Assembly (NCBI RefSeq): GCF_029277445.1
Contig: NZ_CP119566.1
Location: forward strand, 3,288,001 to 3,352,000
DNA: 64,000 bases
Direction of reading: 5' to 3'
Origin: Pararhizobium qamdonense
GTDB taxonomy: Bacteria; Pseudomonadota; Alphaproteobacteria; Rhizobiales; Rhizobiaceae
In this document: positions 25,079-35,447 of the stretch, piece by piece
Position numbering within the stretch: the first letter of the stretch is position 1
Layout of the letters: each line of letters starts with the position of its first letter
Notes under the pieces: model-generated
Told to the model about the DNA's origin: nothing
Databases searched by the model: none
Seen by the model: only the letters and a program-made list of their open reading frames with translations
Made by a program: the position numbers and the translations under genes

Positions 25079-27064
25079 ATGTCATCCATCCCTGCGCTCC
25101 ACCCGATCACACGCCGCTCGCTTCTCAGCGGTGCCGCAGCCACCTCCGCCCTCATCCTGCTGCACCCCTTTGCTGCGCGCGCGGCCGCCAATCAGGCGCA
25201 TCTGCGCATCATGGAAACCACCGACATCCACGTCCATGTCTTTCCCTACGACTATTACGGCGACAAGCCGAACGACACGCTGGGCCTGGCCCGCACCGCC
25301 TCGATCATCGACGCGATCCGCGCCGAGGCCGGCAATTCCTTCCTCGTCGATAATGGCGACTTCCTGCAGGGCAACCCGATGGGCGATTACATGGCCTATC
25401 AGCATGGCATGAAGGAAGGCGATCTCCATCCGGTCATCAAGGCGATGAACGTGCTTGGCTACGAGGCGGGAACGCTGGGCAATCACGAGTTCAACTATGG
25501 CCTCGACTATATGTTCAAGGTTCTGGGCGGGGCCAATTTCCCGTATGTCTGCGCCAACCTGACGAAGGGCCAGCTTGCCGCCAATCCGAAGGACGACGAC
25601 CTGTTCTTCAAGCCCTACACGATCGTCGAAAAAACCATTACCGATGGCGCGGGCGCCGCAAGCGAGCTGAAGATCGGCATTATCGGCTTCGTACCGCCGC
25701 AGATCATGCTGTGGGATATCAAGAATCTCGAAGGCAAGGCGCAGACCCGCGATATCGTCGAGGCCGCCAGGGCCTGGGTGCCCGTCATGAAGGAGCAAGG
25801 CGCCGACCTCATCATCGCGCTTTCGCATTCCGGCATCGACGGTTCGGGCCAGACCGACCGGATGGAGAATGCCTCGCTCTATCTGGCCGGCGTCGAGGGT
25901 ATCGATGCGGTCTTTACCGGCCACCAGCACCTCGTCTTTCCAGGACCGAAAAGCTTTGACGGCATCGAAGGGGTCGATCCCGTCAAGGGCACGCTGCTTG
26001 GCAAACCGGCCGTCATGGCCGGCTTCTGGGGTTCGCATCTCGGCCTCATCGACCTGCTTTTGGAACGGGACGGAAACCGCTGGAGGATCGCCGATTTCAC
26101 CACCGAGGCGCGGCCGATCTATCACCGCGAGGACAAGAAGGTCGTTGCCGACGTGCCCGACCGCGCCGACATCCTCGCGGCCGCGAGCGCCGAGCATGAG
26201 GCAACATTGGCCTATGTCCGCACGCCCGTCGGCAAGACCACGGCCCCGCTCTATTCCTATTTCGCGCTGGTGGCCGACGATCCCTCCGTGCAGATCGTCT
26301 CCAATGCCCAGACCTGGTACATCAAGGACATGCTGAAAGACACGGACTACAAGGACCTGCCGGTGCTTTCGGCAGCGGCCCCCTTCAAGGCCGGCGGACG
26401 CGGCGGCGCCGATTATTATACCGATGTGCCCGCCGGCGATATCGCCATCAAGAACGTTGCCGATCTCTACCTCTACCCCAATACCGTGCAGGCCGTGGTC
26501 ATTACCGGGGCGCAGGTGAAGAACTGGCTGGAAATGTCGGCCGGCATGTTCAACACCGTCGCCCCCGGCGAAAAGGACGTGGCGCTCCTCAATACCAGTT
26601 TCCCCTCCTACAATTTCGATATCATCGACGGCGTCACCTACCAGATCGACCTGTCGCAACCGCCCAAATATGACGGTGACGGCAAGGCCGTGAACCCGGA
26701 TTCAAAGCGGATCCGGAACCTCGCGTTCGAGGGAAAGCCGATCGACCCGGCACAGAAATTCGTTGTCGCCTCCAACAACTATCGCGCCGGCGGTGGCGGC
26801 AAATTCCCGGAGATCGCCGCCGACAAGGTGGTGTTTGCCGCCCCCGACACCAACCGCGACGTGATCGTCCGCTACATCATCGCCGAGGGCACGATCAACC
26901 CGTCAGCCGACGGCAACTGGAGCTTTGCGCCGGTAAAGGGCGCTACGGCAGTGTTCGAGAGTGGTCCGAAGGCGCGCGGCCTGATCGGGGATGTGAAGGG
27001 CGCAAAGATCGAGGATGCGGGCGACGGGGCCGATGGGTTTGCGAAATTTCGGTTGGTGTTGTGA
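25079..27064 (+). CDS. cpdB: 2',3'-cyclic-nucleotide 2'-phosphodiesterase/3'-nucleotidase, Tat-exported
   Basis: Periplasmic enzyme releasing nucleosides and phosphate from cyclic and 3' nucleotides. 661 residues: a twin-arginine signal (ITRRSLLSGAAATSALILL, cleavage near ARA-AANQ), a metallophosphatase domain with ETTDIHVHVFPYD, DNGDFLQGNP, GNHEFNYG, SHSGIDG and GHQH metal motifs, and a C-terminal 5'-nucleotidase domain with substrate loops. The ATG at 25079 is supported by AAGGAA and the complete signal peptide, though the frame opens further upstream. Classical E. coli CpdB uses Sec, so the Tat signal is a point of difference. Confidence 0.93.
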   Translation: MSSIPALHPITRRSLLSGAAATSALILLHPFAARAAANQAHLRIMETTDIHVHVFPYDYYGDKPNDTLGLARTASIIDAIRAEAGNSFLVDNGDFLQGNPMGDYMAYQHGMKEGDLHPVIKAMNVLGYEAGTLGNHEFNYGLDYMFKVLGGANFPYVCANLTKGQLAANPKDDDLFFKPYTIVEKTITDGAGAASELKIGIIGFVPPQIMLWDIKNLEGKAQTRDIVEAARAWVPVMKEQGADLIIALSHSGIDGSGQTDRMENASLYLAGVEGIDAVFTGHQHLVFPGPKSFDGIEGVDPVKGTLLGKPAVMAGFWGSHLGLIDLLLERDGNRWRIADFTTEARPIYHREDKKVVADVPDRADILAAASAEHEATLAYVRTPVGKTTAPLYSYFALVADDPSVQIVSNAQTWYIKDMLKDTDYKDLPVLSAAAPFKAGGRGGADYYTDVPAGDIAIKNVADLYLYPNTVQAVVITGAQVKNWLEMSAGMFNTVAPGEKDVALLNTSFPSYNFDIIDGVTYQIDLSQPPKYDGDGKAVNPDSKRIRNLAFEGKPIDPAQKFVVASNNYRAGGGGKFPEIAADKVVFAAPDTNRDVIVRYIIAEGTINPSADGNWSFAPVKGATAVFESGPKARGLIGDVKGAKIEDAGDGADGFAKFRLVL

Positions 27065-27099
27065 GGTGAGGTTCTTGCTCAGGGTCGACTTCGCTTTTC

Positions 27100-27128
27100 T
27101 TGAGAAGAGCGCTGCGTAGGATTAAATC
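27100..27128 (+). promoter_or_regulatory. Candidate parDE promoter
   Basis: TTGAGA (27100-27105), 17 bases, TAAATC (27123-27128), 40 bases before parD. Close to the rhizobial housekeeping pattern; inferred from sequence. Confidence 0.45.
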
Positions 27129-27167
27129 GTGCGTTATGATAGGCTGCAGAAAATGCGGAGATGATCC

Positions 27168-27455
27168 ATGCGAACAACACAATCTCTCAGTATCACCCTG
27201 CCGCTCGAAATGGCCAAAATGGTGAAAGACAAGGTCGCGTCCGGTGAATATGCCACCGAGAGCGAGGTCATTCGAGACGGCCTTCGAAGTTTGGCAGCCA
27301 GAGATGCCGCGATCGAGAAATGGCTGCGTGAAAACGTTGTACCGATCGCACAACAGATAAAGAGCGATCCTGGCAGCGCCTTATCGCCGCAAGACGCCTG
27401 GAAGCGATTACAGGCACATATGGATTCCCCCAGAAAGGGAACCCGTTTGCCGTGA
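27168..27455 (+). CDS. parD: Type II antitoxin, ParD family
   Basis: 95 residues. N-terminal ribbon-helix-helix (QSLSITLPLEMAKMVKDKVA then YATESEVIRDGLR) for operator binding, C-terminal tail for toxin neutralisation. The tail is longer than usual by about ten residues (AWKRLQAHMDSPRKGTRLP). Its TGA lies inside the GTG start of parE (GTGA), giving tight coupling. Base composition looks less GC-rich than the neighbours, in line with mobility. Confidence 0.92.
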   Translation: MRTTQSLSITLPLEMAKMVKDKVASGEYATESEVIRDGLRSLAARDAAIEKWLRENVVPIAQQIKSDPGSALSPQDAWKRLQAHMDSPRKGTRLP

Positions 27456-27751
27456 ACTATGCGGTCTCCTTCGCCCCGACTGCGACAGCTGATCTCGAAG
27501 ACGTCTTCGATTACATTGCAGGGAATTCAGGCGAGCGAATTGCGCGCAACTACGTGGCTGAGATCTACGGGTATTGCCTCGGCCTCGACACTTTTCCGCA
27601 TCGTGGCACGGGCCGGGACGATCTTTTGCCCGGCCTTCGTCTCGTCGGTTTCAAACATCAAGCAACGATTGCTTTTCTCATCGAAGATACAAATGTGTTC
27701 ATCATCCGCGTCTTTTACGGAGGGCGCGACATTCGATTCTCAGACGAATAA
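27452..27751 (+). CDS. parE: Type II toxin, ParE/RelE superfamily
   Basis: 99 residues with the RelE/ParE fold: FAPTATADLEDVFDYIA, the central FPHRGTGRDDLLPGLR, and the C-terminal VFIIRVFYGGRDIR strand. ParE toxins typically poison DNA gyrase, whereas RelE members cut mRNA; sequence alone suggests ParE. Uses a GTG start overlapping parD by four bases. It ends nine bases before the convergent cimA gene. Confidence 0.9.
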   Translation: MNYAVSFAPTATADLEDVFDYIAGNSGERIARNYVAEIYGYCLGLDTFPHRGTGRDDLLPGLRLVGFKHQATIAFLIEDTNVFIIRVFYGGRDIRFSDE

Positions 27752-27760
27752 AAACGCTCC

Positions 27761-29377
27761 CTACTCCGCCGCCGCCAGTCCCGCCTGATCGCGGTTCTTC
27801 AACAGCTTGAACACGATCGAATCCATCAGCGCCTGGAAAGACGCGTCGATAATGTTGTCGGAGACGCCTACCGTCCACCAGCGGGCGCCGGTCCCATCGA
27901 CGGATTCGATGAGGACGCGGGTGATGGCCTCGGTGCCGCCGTTGAGGATACGAACCTTGTAGTCCACCAGTTCGAGATCCTCGATCTCCGACTGGTATTT
28001 GCCGAGATCCTTGCGCAGCGCAAGATCCAGTGCGTTGACGGGGCCGTGGCCCTCGGCGACCGACATGGTAGCCTCACCATCGACCGAGACCTTGACCACC
28101 GCTTCCGAAACGGTCTTCAGGTTGCCATTGGCATCGAAGCGGCGTTCGACCATGACGCGAAAGCTTTCGACATGGAAGAAATCCGGCACCGAACCGAGGA
28201 TTCGCTGGGCAAGGATGGCAAAGCTCGCGTCGGCGCCTTCATAGGCATAGCCGGTGGCCTCGTTTTCCTTGACGATGGAAATCAGCCGGTCGAGCTTCGG
28301 GTCGTCCTTGGAGACGGTGATGCCGCGGCGTTTCAGAGCGTTGATGAAATTGGCCTTGCCGCCCTGGTCGGACACCATGACCTTGCGCAGGTTGCCGACG
28401 CTTTCGGGCGTCACATGCTCATAGGTGCGCGGGTCTTTCAACAAAGCAGACGCATGGATGCCGGCCTTGGTGGCAAAGGCAGACGCGCCGACATAGGGCA
28501 TCTGGTGGTCCGGCGAGCGGTTGAGGAGCTCGTCGAAGGAATGCGACAGTTGGGTCAGTTCCTGCAGCCGGTCGGCATCGATCGCCGTTTCGAAACGGCT
28601 GGTATAGGCTTCCTTCAGCGCCAGCGTCGGGATCAGCGTCACCAGATTGGCATTGCCGCAACGCTCGCCGATGCCGTTCAGCGTACCCTGGATCTGGCGC
28701 ACGCCTGCCTCGACGGCGGCCAGCGAATTGGCGACCGCCTGGCCCGTGTCGTTATGCGCATGGATGCCGAGATGGGCGCCGGGCACGCCATGGGCAATGA
28801 CGGCCGTGACGATCTCGCGGATTTCCGGCGGCTGGGTGCCGCCATTGGTATCGCACAGCACGATCCAGCGGGCGCCGGCATCGTAGGCGGTTTTGGCGCA
28901 GGCCAGCGCATAGGACGGATTGGCCTTGTAGCCGTCGAAGAAATGCTCGCAGTCGATCATCGCTTCCTTGCCGGAGGCAATGACAGCCTCGACCGAGGAC
29001 TGGATCGATTCGAGATTTTCGTCGTTGGTGCAGCCAAGTGCGACGCGGACGTGATAGTCCCAGCTCTTGGCGACAAGACAGATCGCGTCGCTCTGCGCCT
29101 GCAAAAGGCTGGTCAGCCCCGGATCGTTGGAGGCGGACACGCCGGCGCGCTTGGTCATGCCGAAGGCGACGAAACGCGCGTTCTTCGTGCGCTTTTTGCT
29201 GAAGAATTCGGTATCGGTCGGATTGGCACCGGGATAGCCGCCTTCAACATAATCCATGCCAAAATCATCCAGCATCGCTGCAATCGCGATCTTGTCCTCG
29301 ACGGAAAAATCAATGCCCGGCGTCTGCTGGCCATCGCGCAGCGTGGTGTCGAAGAGGTGGATGCGGTCGCGGGTCAT
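27761..29377 (-). CDS. cimA: (R)-citramalate synthase
   Basis: Condenses pyruvate and acetyl-CoA to citramalate, a threonine-independent entry to isoleucine. 538 residues with an N-terminal HMGL-like TIM barrel (FDTTLRDGQQTPGIDFS, metal motif GIHAHNDTGQAVANS, NGIGERCGNAN) and a C-terminal LeuA dimerisation/allosteric domain, matching the TIGR00977 type. The ATG at 29377 follows TTGGAGGG. Isopropylmalate-synthase-like alternatives are less likely because of this architecture. A repeat element separates it from pip upstream. Confidence 0.92.
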   Translation of the reverse strand: MTRDRIHLFDTTLRDGQQTPGIDFSVEDKIAIAAMLDDFGMDYVEGGYPGANPTDTEFFSKKRTKNARFVAFGMTKRAGVSASNDPGLTSLLQAQSDAICLVAKSWDYHVRVALGCTNDENLESIQSSVEAVIASGKEAMIDCEHFFDGYKANPSYALACAKTAYDAGARWIVLCDTNGGTQPPEIREIVTAVIAHGVPGAHLGIHAHNDTGQAVANSLAAVEAGVRQIQGTLNGIGERCGNANLVTLIPTLALKEAYTSRFETAIDADRLQELTQLSHSFDELLNRSPDHQMPYVGASAFATKAGIHASALLKDPRTYEHVTPESVGNLRKVMVSDQGGKANFINALKRRGITVSKDDPKLDRLISIVKENEATGYAYEGADASFAILAQRILGSVPDFFHVESFRVMVERRFDANGNLKTVSEAVVKVSVDGEATMSVAEGHGPVNALDLALRKDLGKYQSEIEDLELVDYKVRILNGGTEAITRVLIESVDGTGARWWTVGVSDNIIDASFQALMDSIVFKLLKNRDQAGLAAAE

Positions 29378-29416
29378 CGATGTTCCCTCCAAAGGAACGG
29401 AATATTCTTTTGAAAA

Positions 29417-29535
29417 GGCCCCTCACCCTAGCCCTCTCCCCGCATGCGGGGAGAGGGGATGACAGAGGATGCCGCTTGTCCCTTCTCCCCGTTTACGGGG
29501 AGAAGGTGCCCGGCAGGGCGGATGAGGGGAAGGCC
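29417..29535. repeat. Intergenic mosaic repeat, copy B (RIME-like)
   Basis: Contains a perfect 26-base palindrome of CCCTCTCCCCGC and its complement around AT (29432-29457), a hairpin CCTTCTCCCCG/CGGGGAGAAGG (29481-29506), and outer arms CCCCTCA/TGAGGGG. Its right half matches, in inverted orientation and nearly base for base, the repeat at 45467-45591. Lies between pip and cimA and may attenuate read-through. Confidence 0.75.
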
Positions 29536-29536
29536 T

Positions 29537-31002
<1,466 letters not shown>

Positions 31003-31003
31003 G

Positions 31004-31498
31004 TCAGTCCTCCGATGGCCAATGTTGCGTATCATAGTCGGGATGCTGGCGGTTGGATTCCAGAATGGCGATATGCCGCTCCGCGCTTGCCTCGCTGCCG
31101 TCATCCGTTTCTGTGCCCGGCAATCCCGGCAGATGCGAAAACCACGGCATGCGCGATTCGACGCCGGATTGGGTCAGTGGTCGCACATCATAGGGATCAT
31201 CAAGCGAGCCCAGCACGATATTGATGAAATCGGCTTCCGGCATATCGTAAAACAGCGGTGTGCCGCACAGAAAACAGAAACCACGCCGCACCAGATGCGA
31301 CGAGCGGAACCAGCCCGGCGCGCCACGGGTGATGGAGAAGCTGACGCGCGGCACATTGGCGAGTGGCATGAAATAGTTGCCGGATGCCTTCTGGCACATG
31401 CGGCAGTGACAGAGATGCGGATCTCCAAGCGTTCCCTGCGCCCGGTAACGCACCGCGCCGCACTGGCAGCCGCCGGTATAGATGCGGCCGATGCTCAT
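31004..31498 (-). CDS. GFA family protein, copy 2
   Basis: 164 residues, same fold and ligands as its neighbours (GGCQCGAVRY, CHCRMCQKA, GFCFLCGTPLFY). It is the most divergent copy, with an eight-residue or so insertion (TETDDGSEASAE) before the shared tail HPDYDTQHWP. Its ATG overlaps the stop of copy 3 (ATGA), so translation is coupled. Role unknown. Confidence 0.87.
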   Translation of the reverse strand: MSIGRIYTGGCQCGAVRYRAQGTLGDPHLCHCRMCQKASGNYFMPLANVPRVSFSITRGAPGWFRSSHLVRRGFCFLCGTPLFYDMPEADFINIVLGSLDDPYDVRPLTQSGVESRMPWFSHLPGLPGTETDDGSEASAERHIAILESNRQHPDYDTQHWPSED

Positions 31499-31977
31499 TT
31501 TTGCTCTCCCGGCGGCCATGTTTCCGTATCGTGGTCGGGATGCTGATAGGAGACGAGATCGGCAAGGAACGATGTGGCATCCTGATCGGCCATAGTGTCT
31601 TCGCCCGGCAGTTGCGGGATGTGGTCGGCATAGGGCAGCTTGGCCTCGATGCCCCACTGAATCACGGGCACGATACCTTCCGGCCTGTCGAAGGCGGCGA
31701 TGGTCAGCGCCACGCCATCCGGCGCTTCATAGGTGAGCGGCGTGCCGCAATCGCTGCAAAAGCCGCGTGACGCAGCATTGGAAGACTGAAAGCGTTTGGG
31801 TTCGCCGCGTGTCCAGGACAGCTTTGCCTGGCGCACGGAAACCAGCGGCAGATAGAAATTTCCCGCAGCCTTCTGGCACATGCGGCAATGGCAGACGGAA
31901 GCATCGCCAAGCTCACCCTCGACGCGGAAGCGCACGGCGCCGCATTGGCAGCCACCGGTATGGACGGGACCGGTCAT
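31495..31977 (-). CDS. GFA family protein, copy 3
   Basis: 160 residues with GGCQCGAVRF, CHCRMCQKA and GFCSDCGTPLTY zinc motifs and the tail HPDHDTETWP. First GFA gene in transcription order; its ATG overlaps the vapC stop codon (ATGA), which places the three GFA genes behind the toxin-antitoxin pair in one coupled set. Substrate unknown. Confidence 0.88.
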   Translation of the reverse strand: MTGPVHTGGCQCGAVRFRVEGELGDASVCHCRMCQKAAGNFYLPLVSVRQAKLSWTRGEPKRFQSSNAASRGFCSDCGTPLTYEAPDGVALTIAAFDRPEGIVPVIQWGIEAKLPYADHIPQLPGEDTMADQDATSFLADLVSYQHPDHDTETWPPGEQK

Positions 31978-32396
31978 GGATGCTCCTCCGCCGCCAGCCA
32001 GTTTTCAATCGTCAAACCCTCGACCCGCGAAAATTCACGGGTGTTGTTTGTGACGATGGTCAGACCAAGCGACAGTGCATGGGCGGCGATCAAGAGGTCG
32101 GCCAAGCCGATCGATTTGCCCTGACGTTCCAGAGCAGTGCGTATGACGCTGTAGCTCTGCGAGGCCGCGTCGTCATAAGGAAGGATGGCGATGCGGGATA
32201 AAGTATTCTCGACGAGATAGGATAGCCGGGGCGATCCCTTTTTCCTGATCCCGTAACGCATCTCGGAGGCAACGATGGCGCTCACGCAAAGCGCATCCTC
32301 ACTGACCCGCTCCATATACTGGCTGGCAACGCCAAACGGATTGCGGATCGTATCCGAGAGAATGTTCGTATCGAGCATGTAAACCAGGCCGCTCAC
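31974..32396 (-). CDS. vapC: PIN-domain toxin, VapC family
   Basis: 140-residue PIN nuclease, predicted to cut tRNA or other RNA. Acidic metal ligands lie in YMLDTNILSD, SAIVASEMRYG, GLADLLIAAHA and TNNTREF. Uses a GTG start overlapping the vapB stop (GTGA). Downstream it overlaps the first GFA gene. Confidence 0.92.
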   Translation of the reverse strand: MSGLVYMLDTNILSDTIRNPFGVASQYMERVSEDALCVSAIVASEMRYGIRKKGSPRLSYLVENTLSRIAILPYDDAASQSYSVIRTALERQGKSIGLADLLIAAHALSLGLTIVTNNTREFSRVEGLTIENWLAAEEHP

Positions 32397-32647
32397 AGAT
32401 CGAAATCCTTCGGCGGAGGGCTCTTTTCATCCAGATCAGGGAACTCCTCGTCCAGCGGCTCCTGCGCCCGAAGCCATTCCAGCAATCCGCTCTTCTTTTT
32501 CGGCTCGATGATCAAGCAGTCGCCTTCCTTGCGCATGATCGCCTCGTTTCCCGGCAGTTCGAATTCCACGGGAATGCGGACGGCCTGGTTACGGCCGTTG
32601 CGAAAGAGTTTGACCTCGCGTCCCTCATCCACATGGATCACAGTCAT
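32393..32647 (-). CDS. vapB: Antitoxin, VapB family
   Basis: 84 residues with an AbrB-like swapped-hairpin DNA-binding N-terminus (AKLFRNGRNQAVRIP-type: VKLFRNGRNQAVRIPVEFEL) and an acidic C-terminal toxin-binding tail (LLEWLRAQEPLDEEFPDLD). The ATG at 32647 has AAGGAG at seven bases. Starts the vapB-vapC-GFA3-GFA2-GFA1 set. Confidence 0.9.
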   Translation of the reverse strand: MTVIHVDEGREVKLFRNGRNQAVRIPVEFELPGNEAIMRKEGDCLIIEPKKKSGLLEWLRAQEPLDEEFPDLDEKSPPPKDFDL

Positions 32648-32703
32648 GACAGGCTCCTTCAGCATAGGCCTCAGCATATGCCTTGATTGTCAGCAACACA
32701 AGG

Positions 32704-34095
32704 TCAGCGCTTGACCTCCCACGCCGTGACCCGTTCTCCCGTCTGAGCATCCTTGCCGTCCTTGAGCTGGATGCCCTTGGCGGCGAGATCGTCGCGGATC
32801 TTGTCGGCTTCGGCGAAGTTCCTGGCCTTCAGCATTTCAAGCCGCATGGCCACCAGCGCGTCAACGGCCGATGCTACCGCGCCATCGACTTCCGTCTCCT
32901 GCGGCAAAACACCGAGCAGAGCCGCACTAGCGGCAAAAACCGGCAGCACGGAAGGGTCGGCATTGGCGGCGGAAGCCAGTGCATGCAGGGCCTGCACCGC
33001 TGCGACCGTGTTGATATCATCGGCCAGGGCGGCGAGCACGGACGCGTCCGGGGCGGCATCGCCGGGCTTTCCGGCAGGCCATTTGGCCAGCAGGCGCTCG
33101 GCCTCCTCCAGCCGCTTCATCGAAAAATCGATCGGTTCGCGGTAATGCGTCATCAGCATGGCCAGGCGCAGCACCGGGCCCGGCCATTTGCGGCCGCCAA
33201 AATTCTCGGTGTGCAGCAGGTCATGGATGGTGACGAAATTGCCGTCCGATTTCGACATCTTGCGGCCTTCGACCTGCACGAAGCCGTTGTGCATCCAGAC
33301 ATTGGCCATCACTTGGGTGCCATGGGCGCAACGCGACTGGGCGATCTCGTTTTCGTGGTGCGGGAAGATCAGGTCCAGCCCGCCGCCATGGATATCGAAG
33401 GTTTCGCCGAGATAGCGCTGGCTCATCGCCGAGCATTCGATATGCCAGCCCGGACGCCCCCTGCCCCACGGGCTTTCCCAGCCGGGCTCATTGTCGGACG
33501 AGAGTTTCCACAGCACGAAATCCTGCGGGTTCTTCTTGTGCGCATCGACGGCGATGCGGGCGCCGGCCTGCTGTTCTTCGAGATTGCGCTTCGACAATTG
33601 CCCATAGTCCGCCATGGAGCGGGTATCGAACAGCACGTCTTCACCCGCCGCATAGGCGTGGCCCTTGGCAATCAGCGCCTCGATGATCTCGATCATCTGA
33701 GCAATATTGTCGGTGGCGCGCGGCTGTACGTCCGGCTCCAGCGTGCCGAGTGCCTTGGCATCGTCCAGAAACTGCGTTTCGGTCTTTTCGGTTACAGCGC
33801 GGATGGCGTCGTTCAGCGGCAGGTTGGGGAAATCCCGCAGCGCCCGCGCATTGATCTTGTCATCGACGTCGGTGATGTTGCGGGCATAGGTCACATGGCT
33901 TGCGCCATAGACATGGCGCAGCAGCCGGTAGAGCACATCAAAGACGATGACCGGGCGGGCATTGCCGATATGGGCGAAGTCATAGACCGTCGGGCCGCAG
34001 ACATACATGCGGACATTGCCGGGATCGATCGGCGCAAAGACCGCCTTCTCCCGCGTCAGCGTGTTGTACAATTTCAATTCCGGCAGTTCGTCCAT
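32704..34095 (-). CDS. cysS: Cysteinyl-tRNA synthetase
   Basis: Class I synthetase charging tRNA-Cys, 463 residues. HIGH-type motif [13 protein letters not shown] loop [10 protein letters not shown], zinc ligands around YVCGPTVYD and HIECSAMS with HHENEIAQ. The ATG at 34095 follows GGGGAG at six bases; the frame is open to 34149. Stops 57 bases before the vapB start region and appears to be its own unit. Confidence 0.97.
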   Translation of the reverse strand: MDELPELKLYNTLTREKAVFAPIDPGNVRMYVCGPTVYDFAHIGNARPVIVFDVLYRLLRHVYGASHVTYARNITDVDDKINARALRDFPNLPLNDAIRAVTEKTETQFLDDAKALGTLEPDVQPRATDNIAQMIEIIEALIAKGHAYAAGEDVLFDTRSMADYGQLSKRNLEEQQAGARIAVDAHKKNPQDFVLWKLSSDNEPGWESPWGRGRPGWHIECSAMSQRYLGETFDIHGGGLDLIFPHHENEIAQSRCAHGTQVMANVWMHNGFVQVEGRKMSKSDGNFVTIHDLLHTENFGGRKWPGPVLRLAMLMTHYREPIDFSMKRLEEAERLLAKWPAGKPGDAAPDASVLAALADDINTVAAVQALHALASAANADPSVLPVFAASAALLGVLPQETEVDGAVASAVDALVAMRLEMLKARNFAEADKIRDDLAAKGIQLKDGKDAQTGERVTAWEVKR

Positions 34096-34508
34096 TCCAA
34101 TCTCCCCTTCCGCATAAGACCGAATCACGCAGGCGCCCGGCTGGACCATCGCGTTGTCATCTTGATTTTTGGGAGACGAAAACGGCCAGGCCAGCGTTGG
34201 GGCTAGCGAATAATAATCCGGCAGATAATGCAGATAACCGTTTTCATGGGGTGCTTTATCGCGCTTCGATCGGTTCCGGTCAAGAGGTCAGCCGCGCTCC
34301 AGCATCTTATAGTCTGATAGTGGATAGTTCGTCATCGTTTTGTCATGATTGAGCTTATCTGGAGACGCCGGATGTCCGGGGATACAGGGCTTTGAGCACT
34401 TGCACATTAATGCCTGTTTCCTGGGGCACAATAAGGAACGCCGTTCTGGTGCAAACCATTTGGAACGAAGCGTAACCGCTTAGGGAAAGCATCTGAGGAG
34501 AATTTGAA
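34096..34508. other. Gap upstream of cysS and of a small gene
   Basis: About 410 bases that must hold the cysS promoter (minus) and the promoter of the small plus-strand gene at 34509. GGAAC occurs at 34435 and 34462, but no CGTT follows at the spacing of an EcfG stress promoter. No other gene or clear repeat seen. Confidence 0.4.
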
Positions 34509-34646
34509 ATGCCTGCTACAAAAACCGAAGGGAACAGTCCGCGAGCGGCGGCCAATCTCGTCGAGCAATACCGTCCGCTCGGCCTGAAGGCCGTGCTTGC
34601 CGCCGCGCTGCAGATCAAGCCGAAGCCGGTGAAAAAGCCAGCCTGA
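34509..34646 (+). CDS. Small basic protein, 45 residues
   Basis: An ATG with a strong GAGGAG site eight bases upstream opens a 45-codon frame: MPATKTEGNSPRAAANLVEQ, a hydrophobic-amphipathic middle (YRPLGLKAVLAAALQ) and a lysine/proline-rich end (KPKPVKKPA). Its net charge is positive. No homologue family is recognised. It ends 20 bases before the convergent SRAP gene. Support is the ribosome-binding site and codon pattern only. Confidence 0.6.
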   Translation: MPATKTEGNSPRAAANLVEQYRPLGLKAVLAAALQIKPKPVKKPA

Positions 34647-34666
34647 TCGCTTGCAAGCCTGATCGC

Positions 34667-35446
34667 TCAAAAGAGCGACAGCTGCGGATCTGAAGGCGGG
34701 TCTTTCGGCTTTGCGGCGGACGGCTTTGCTTGGGGCCGTTCAGCCACATGCACCGGCGTCTGAAGATCAGCGCCGGTATTAGCCACTTTGTTGACCCGGT
34801 CCGACACGGGGATGACGTCGAAATAATCGTCATCGGCCGGAGACAGCAAATCAGCGACATCGCGCGGTTCCTGCGTCCTGCAATCAAGCCAGCGGGCAAA
34901 GTCCTCCGGCTTGATCACCACCGGCATGCGGTCGTGCACATCGCCAATTCTCGCATTGGCATGTGTCGTCAGGATGGCGCCGGTATCGACTTCAGATCCG
35001 TCCGGCGAAGACCAGGTCTCCATCAGCCCGGCAAAGGCGACGATGCCGCCGTGTCTCGGTTTGATCCAATAGGCCTGCGACGCCTCTTTGCTGTCCTTCG
35101 AATGCCGGTGCCACTCATAGAAACCCGAGGCCGGGATCAACACCCGCCGGTGACGCATGGCCGCCTTGAACGAGGCCTTTTCAGCCGCCGTTTCAGCGCG
35201 CGCATTGATCAGAAGCGGAAAATCACGCGGATCCTTGACCCAGGACGGCGTCAGCCCCCAGCGCACCAGAAGCGCACGGCGATCCGGCAAATTACTGCCC
35301 GGCCTTTGGCGCTCGCCGGACATGACGACAAGGATCGGCTGCGTCGGCGCAATATTGTAGCGCGCCGGGAATTCCTCTTTTTCAAGAATCGCAAACCGTT
35401 CCCCGACCTGTTCCGGTGCCGCCGTCAGCGCAAATCGACCGCACAT
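34667..35446 (-). CDS. SRAP-family abasic-site peptidase (YedK/HMCES-like)
   Basis: SRAP proteins crosslink covalently to abasic sites in single-stranded DNA through Cys2 and protect them. 259 residues: MCGRFALT start with Cys2, the NARAET asparagine motif, ASGFYEWHR glutamate, and the catalytic histidine in VHDRMPVV. The C-terminal ~35 residues are a proline/lysine-rich tail. It begins one base after the AbiEii-like gene stops, so it is in one operon with that TA-like pair. Confidence 0.93.
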   Translation of the reverse strand: MCGRFALTAAPEQVGERFAILEKEEFPARYNIAPTQPILVVMSGERQRPGSNLPDRRALLVRWGLTPSWVKDPRDFPLLINARAETAAEKASFKAAMRHRRVLIPASGFYEWHRHSKDSKEASQAYWIKPRHGGIVAFAGLMETWSSPDGSEVDTGAILTTHANARIGDVHDRMPVVIKPEDFARWLDCRTQEPRDVADLLSPADDDYFDVIPVSDRVNKVANTGADLQTPVHVAERPQAKPSAAKPKDPPSDPQLSLF

Positions 35447-35447
35447 C

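Noticed and set aside
34435..34470. GGAAC boxes suggestive of an EcfG stress promoter
   Set aside because: No CGTT -10 element at 16-17 bases from either box.
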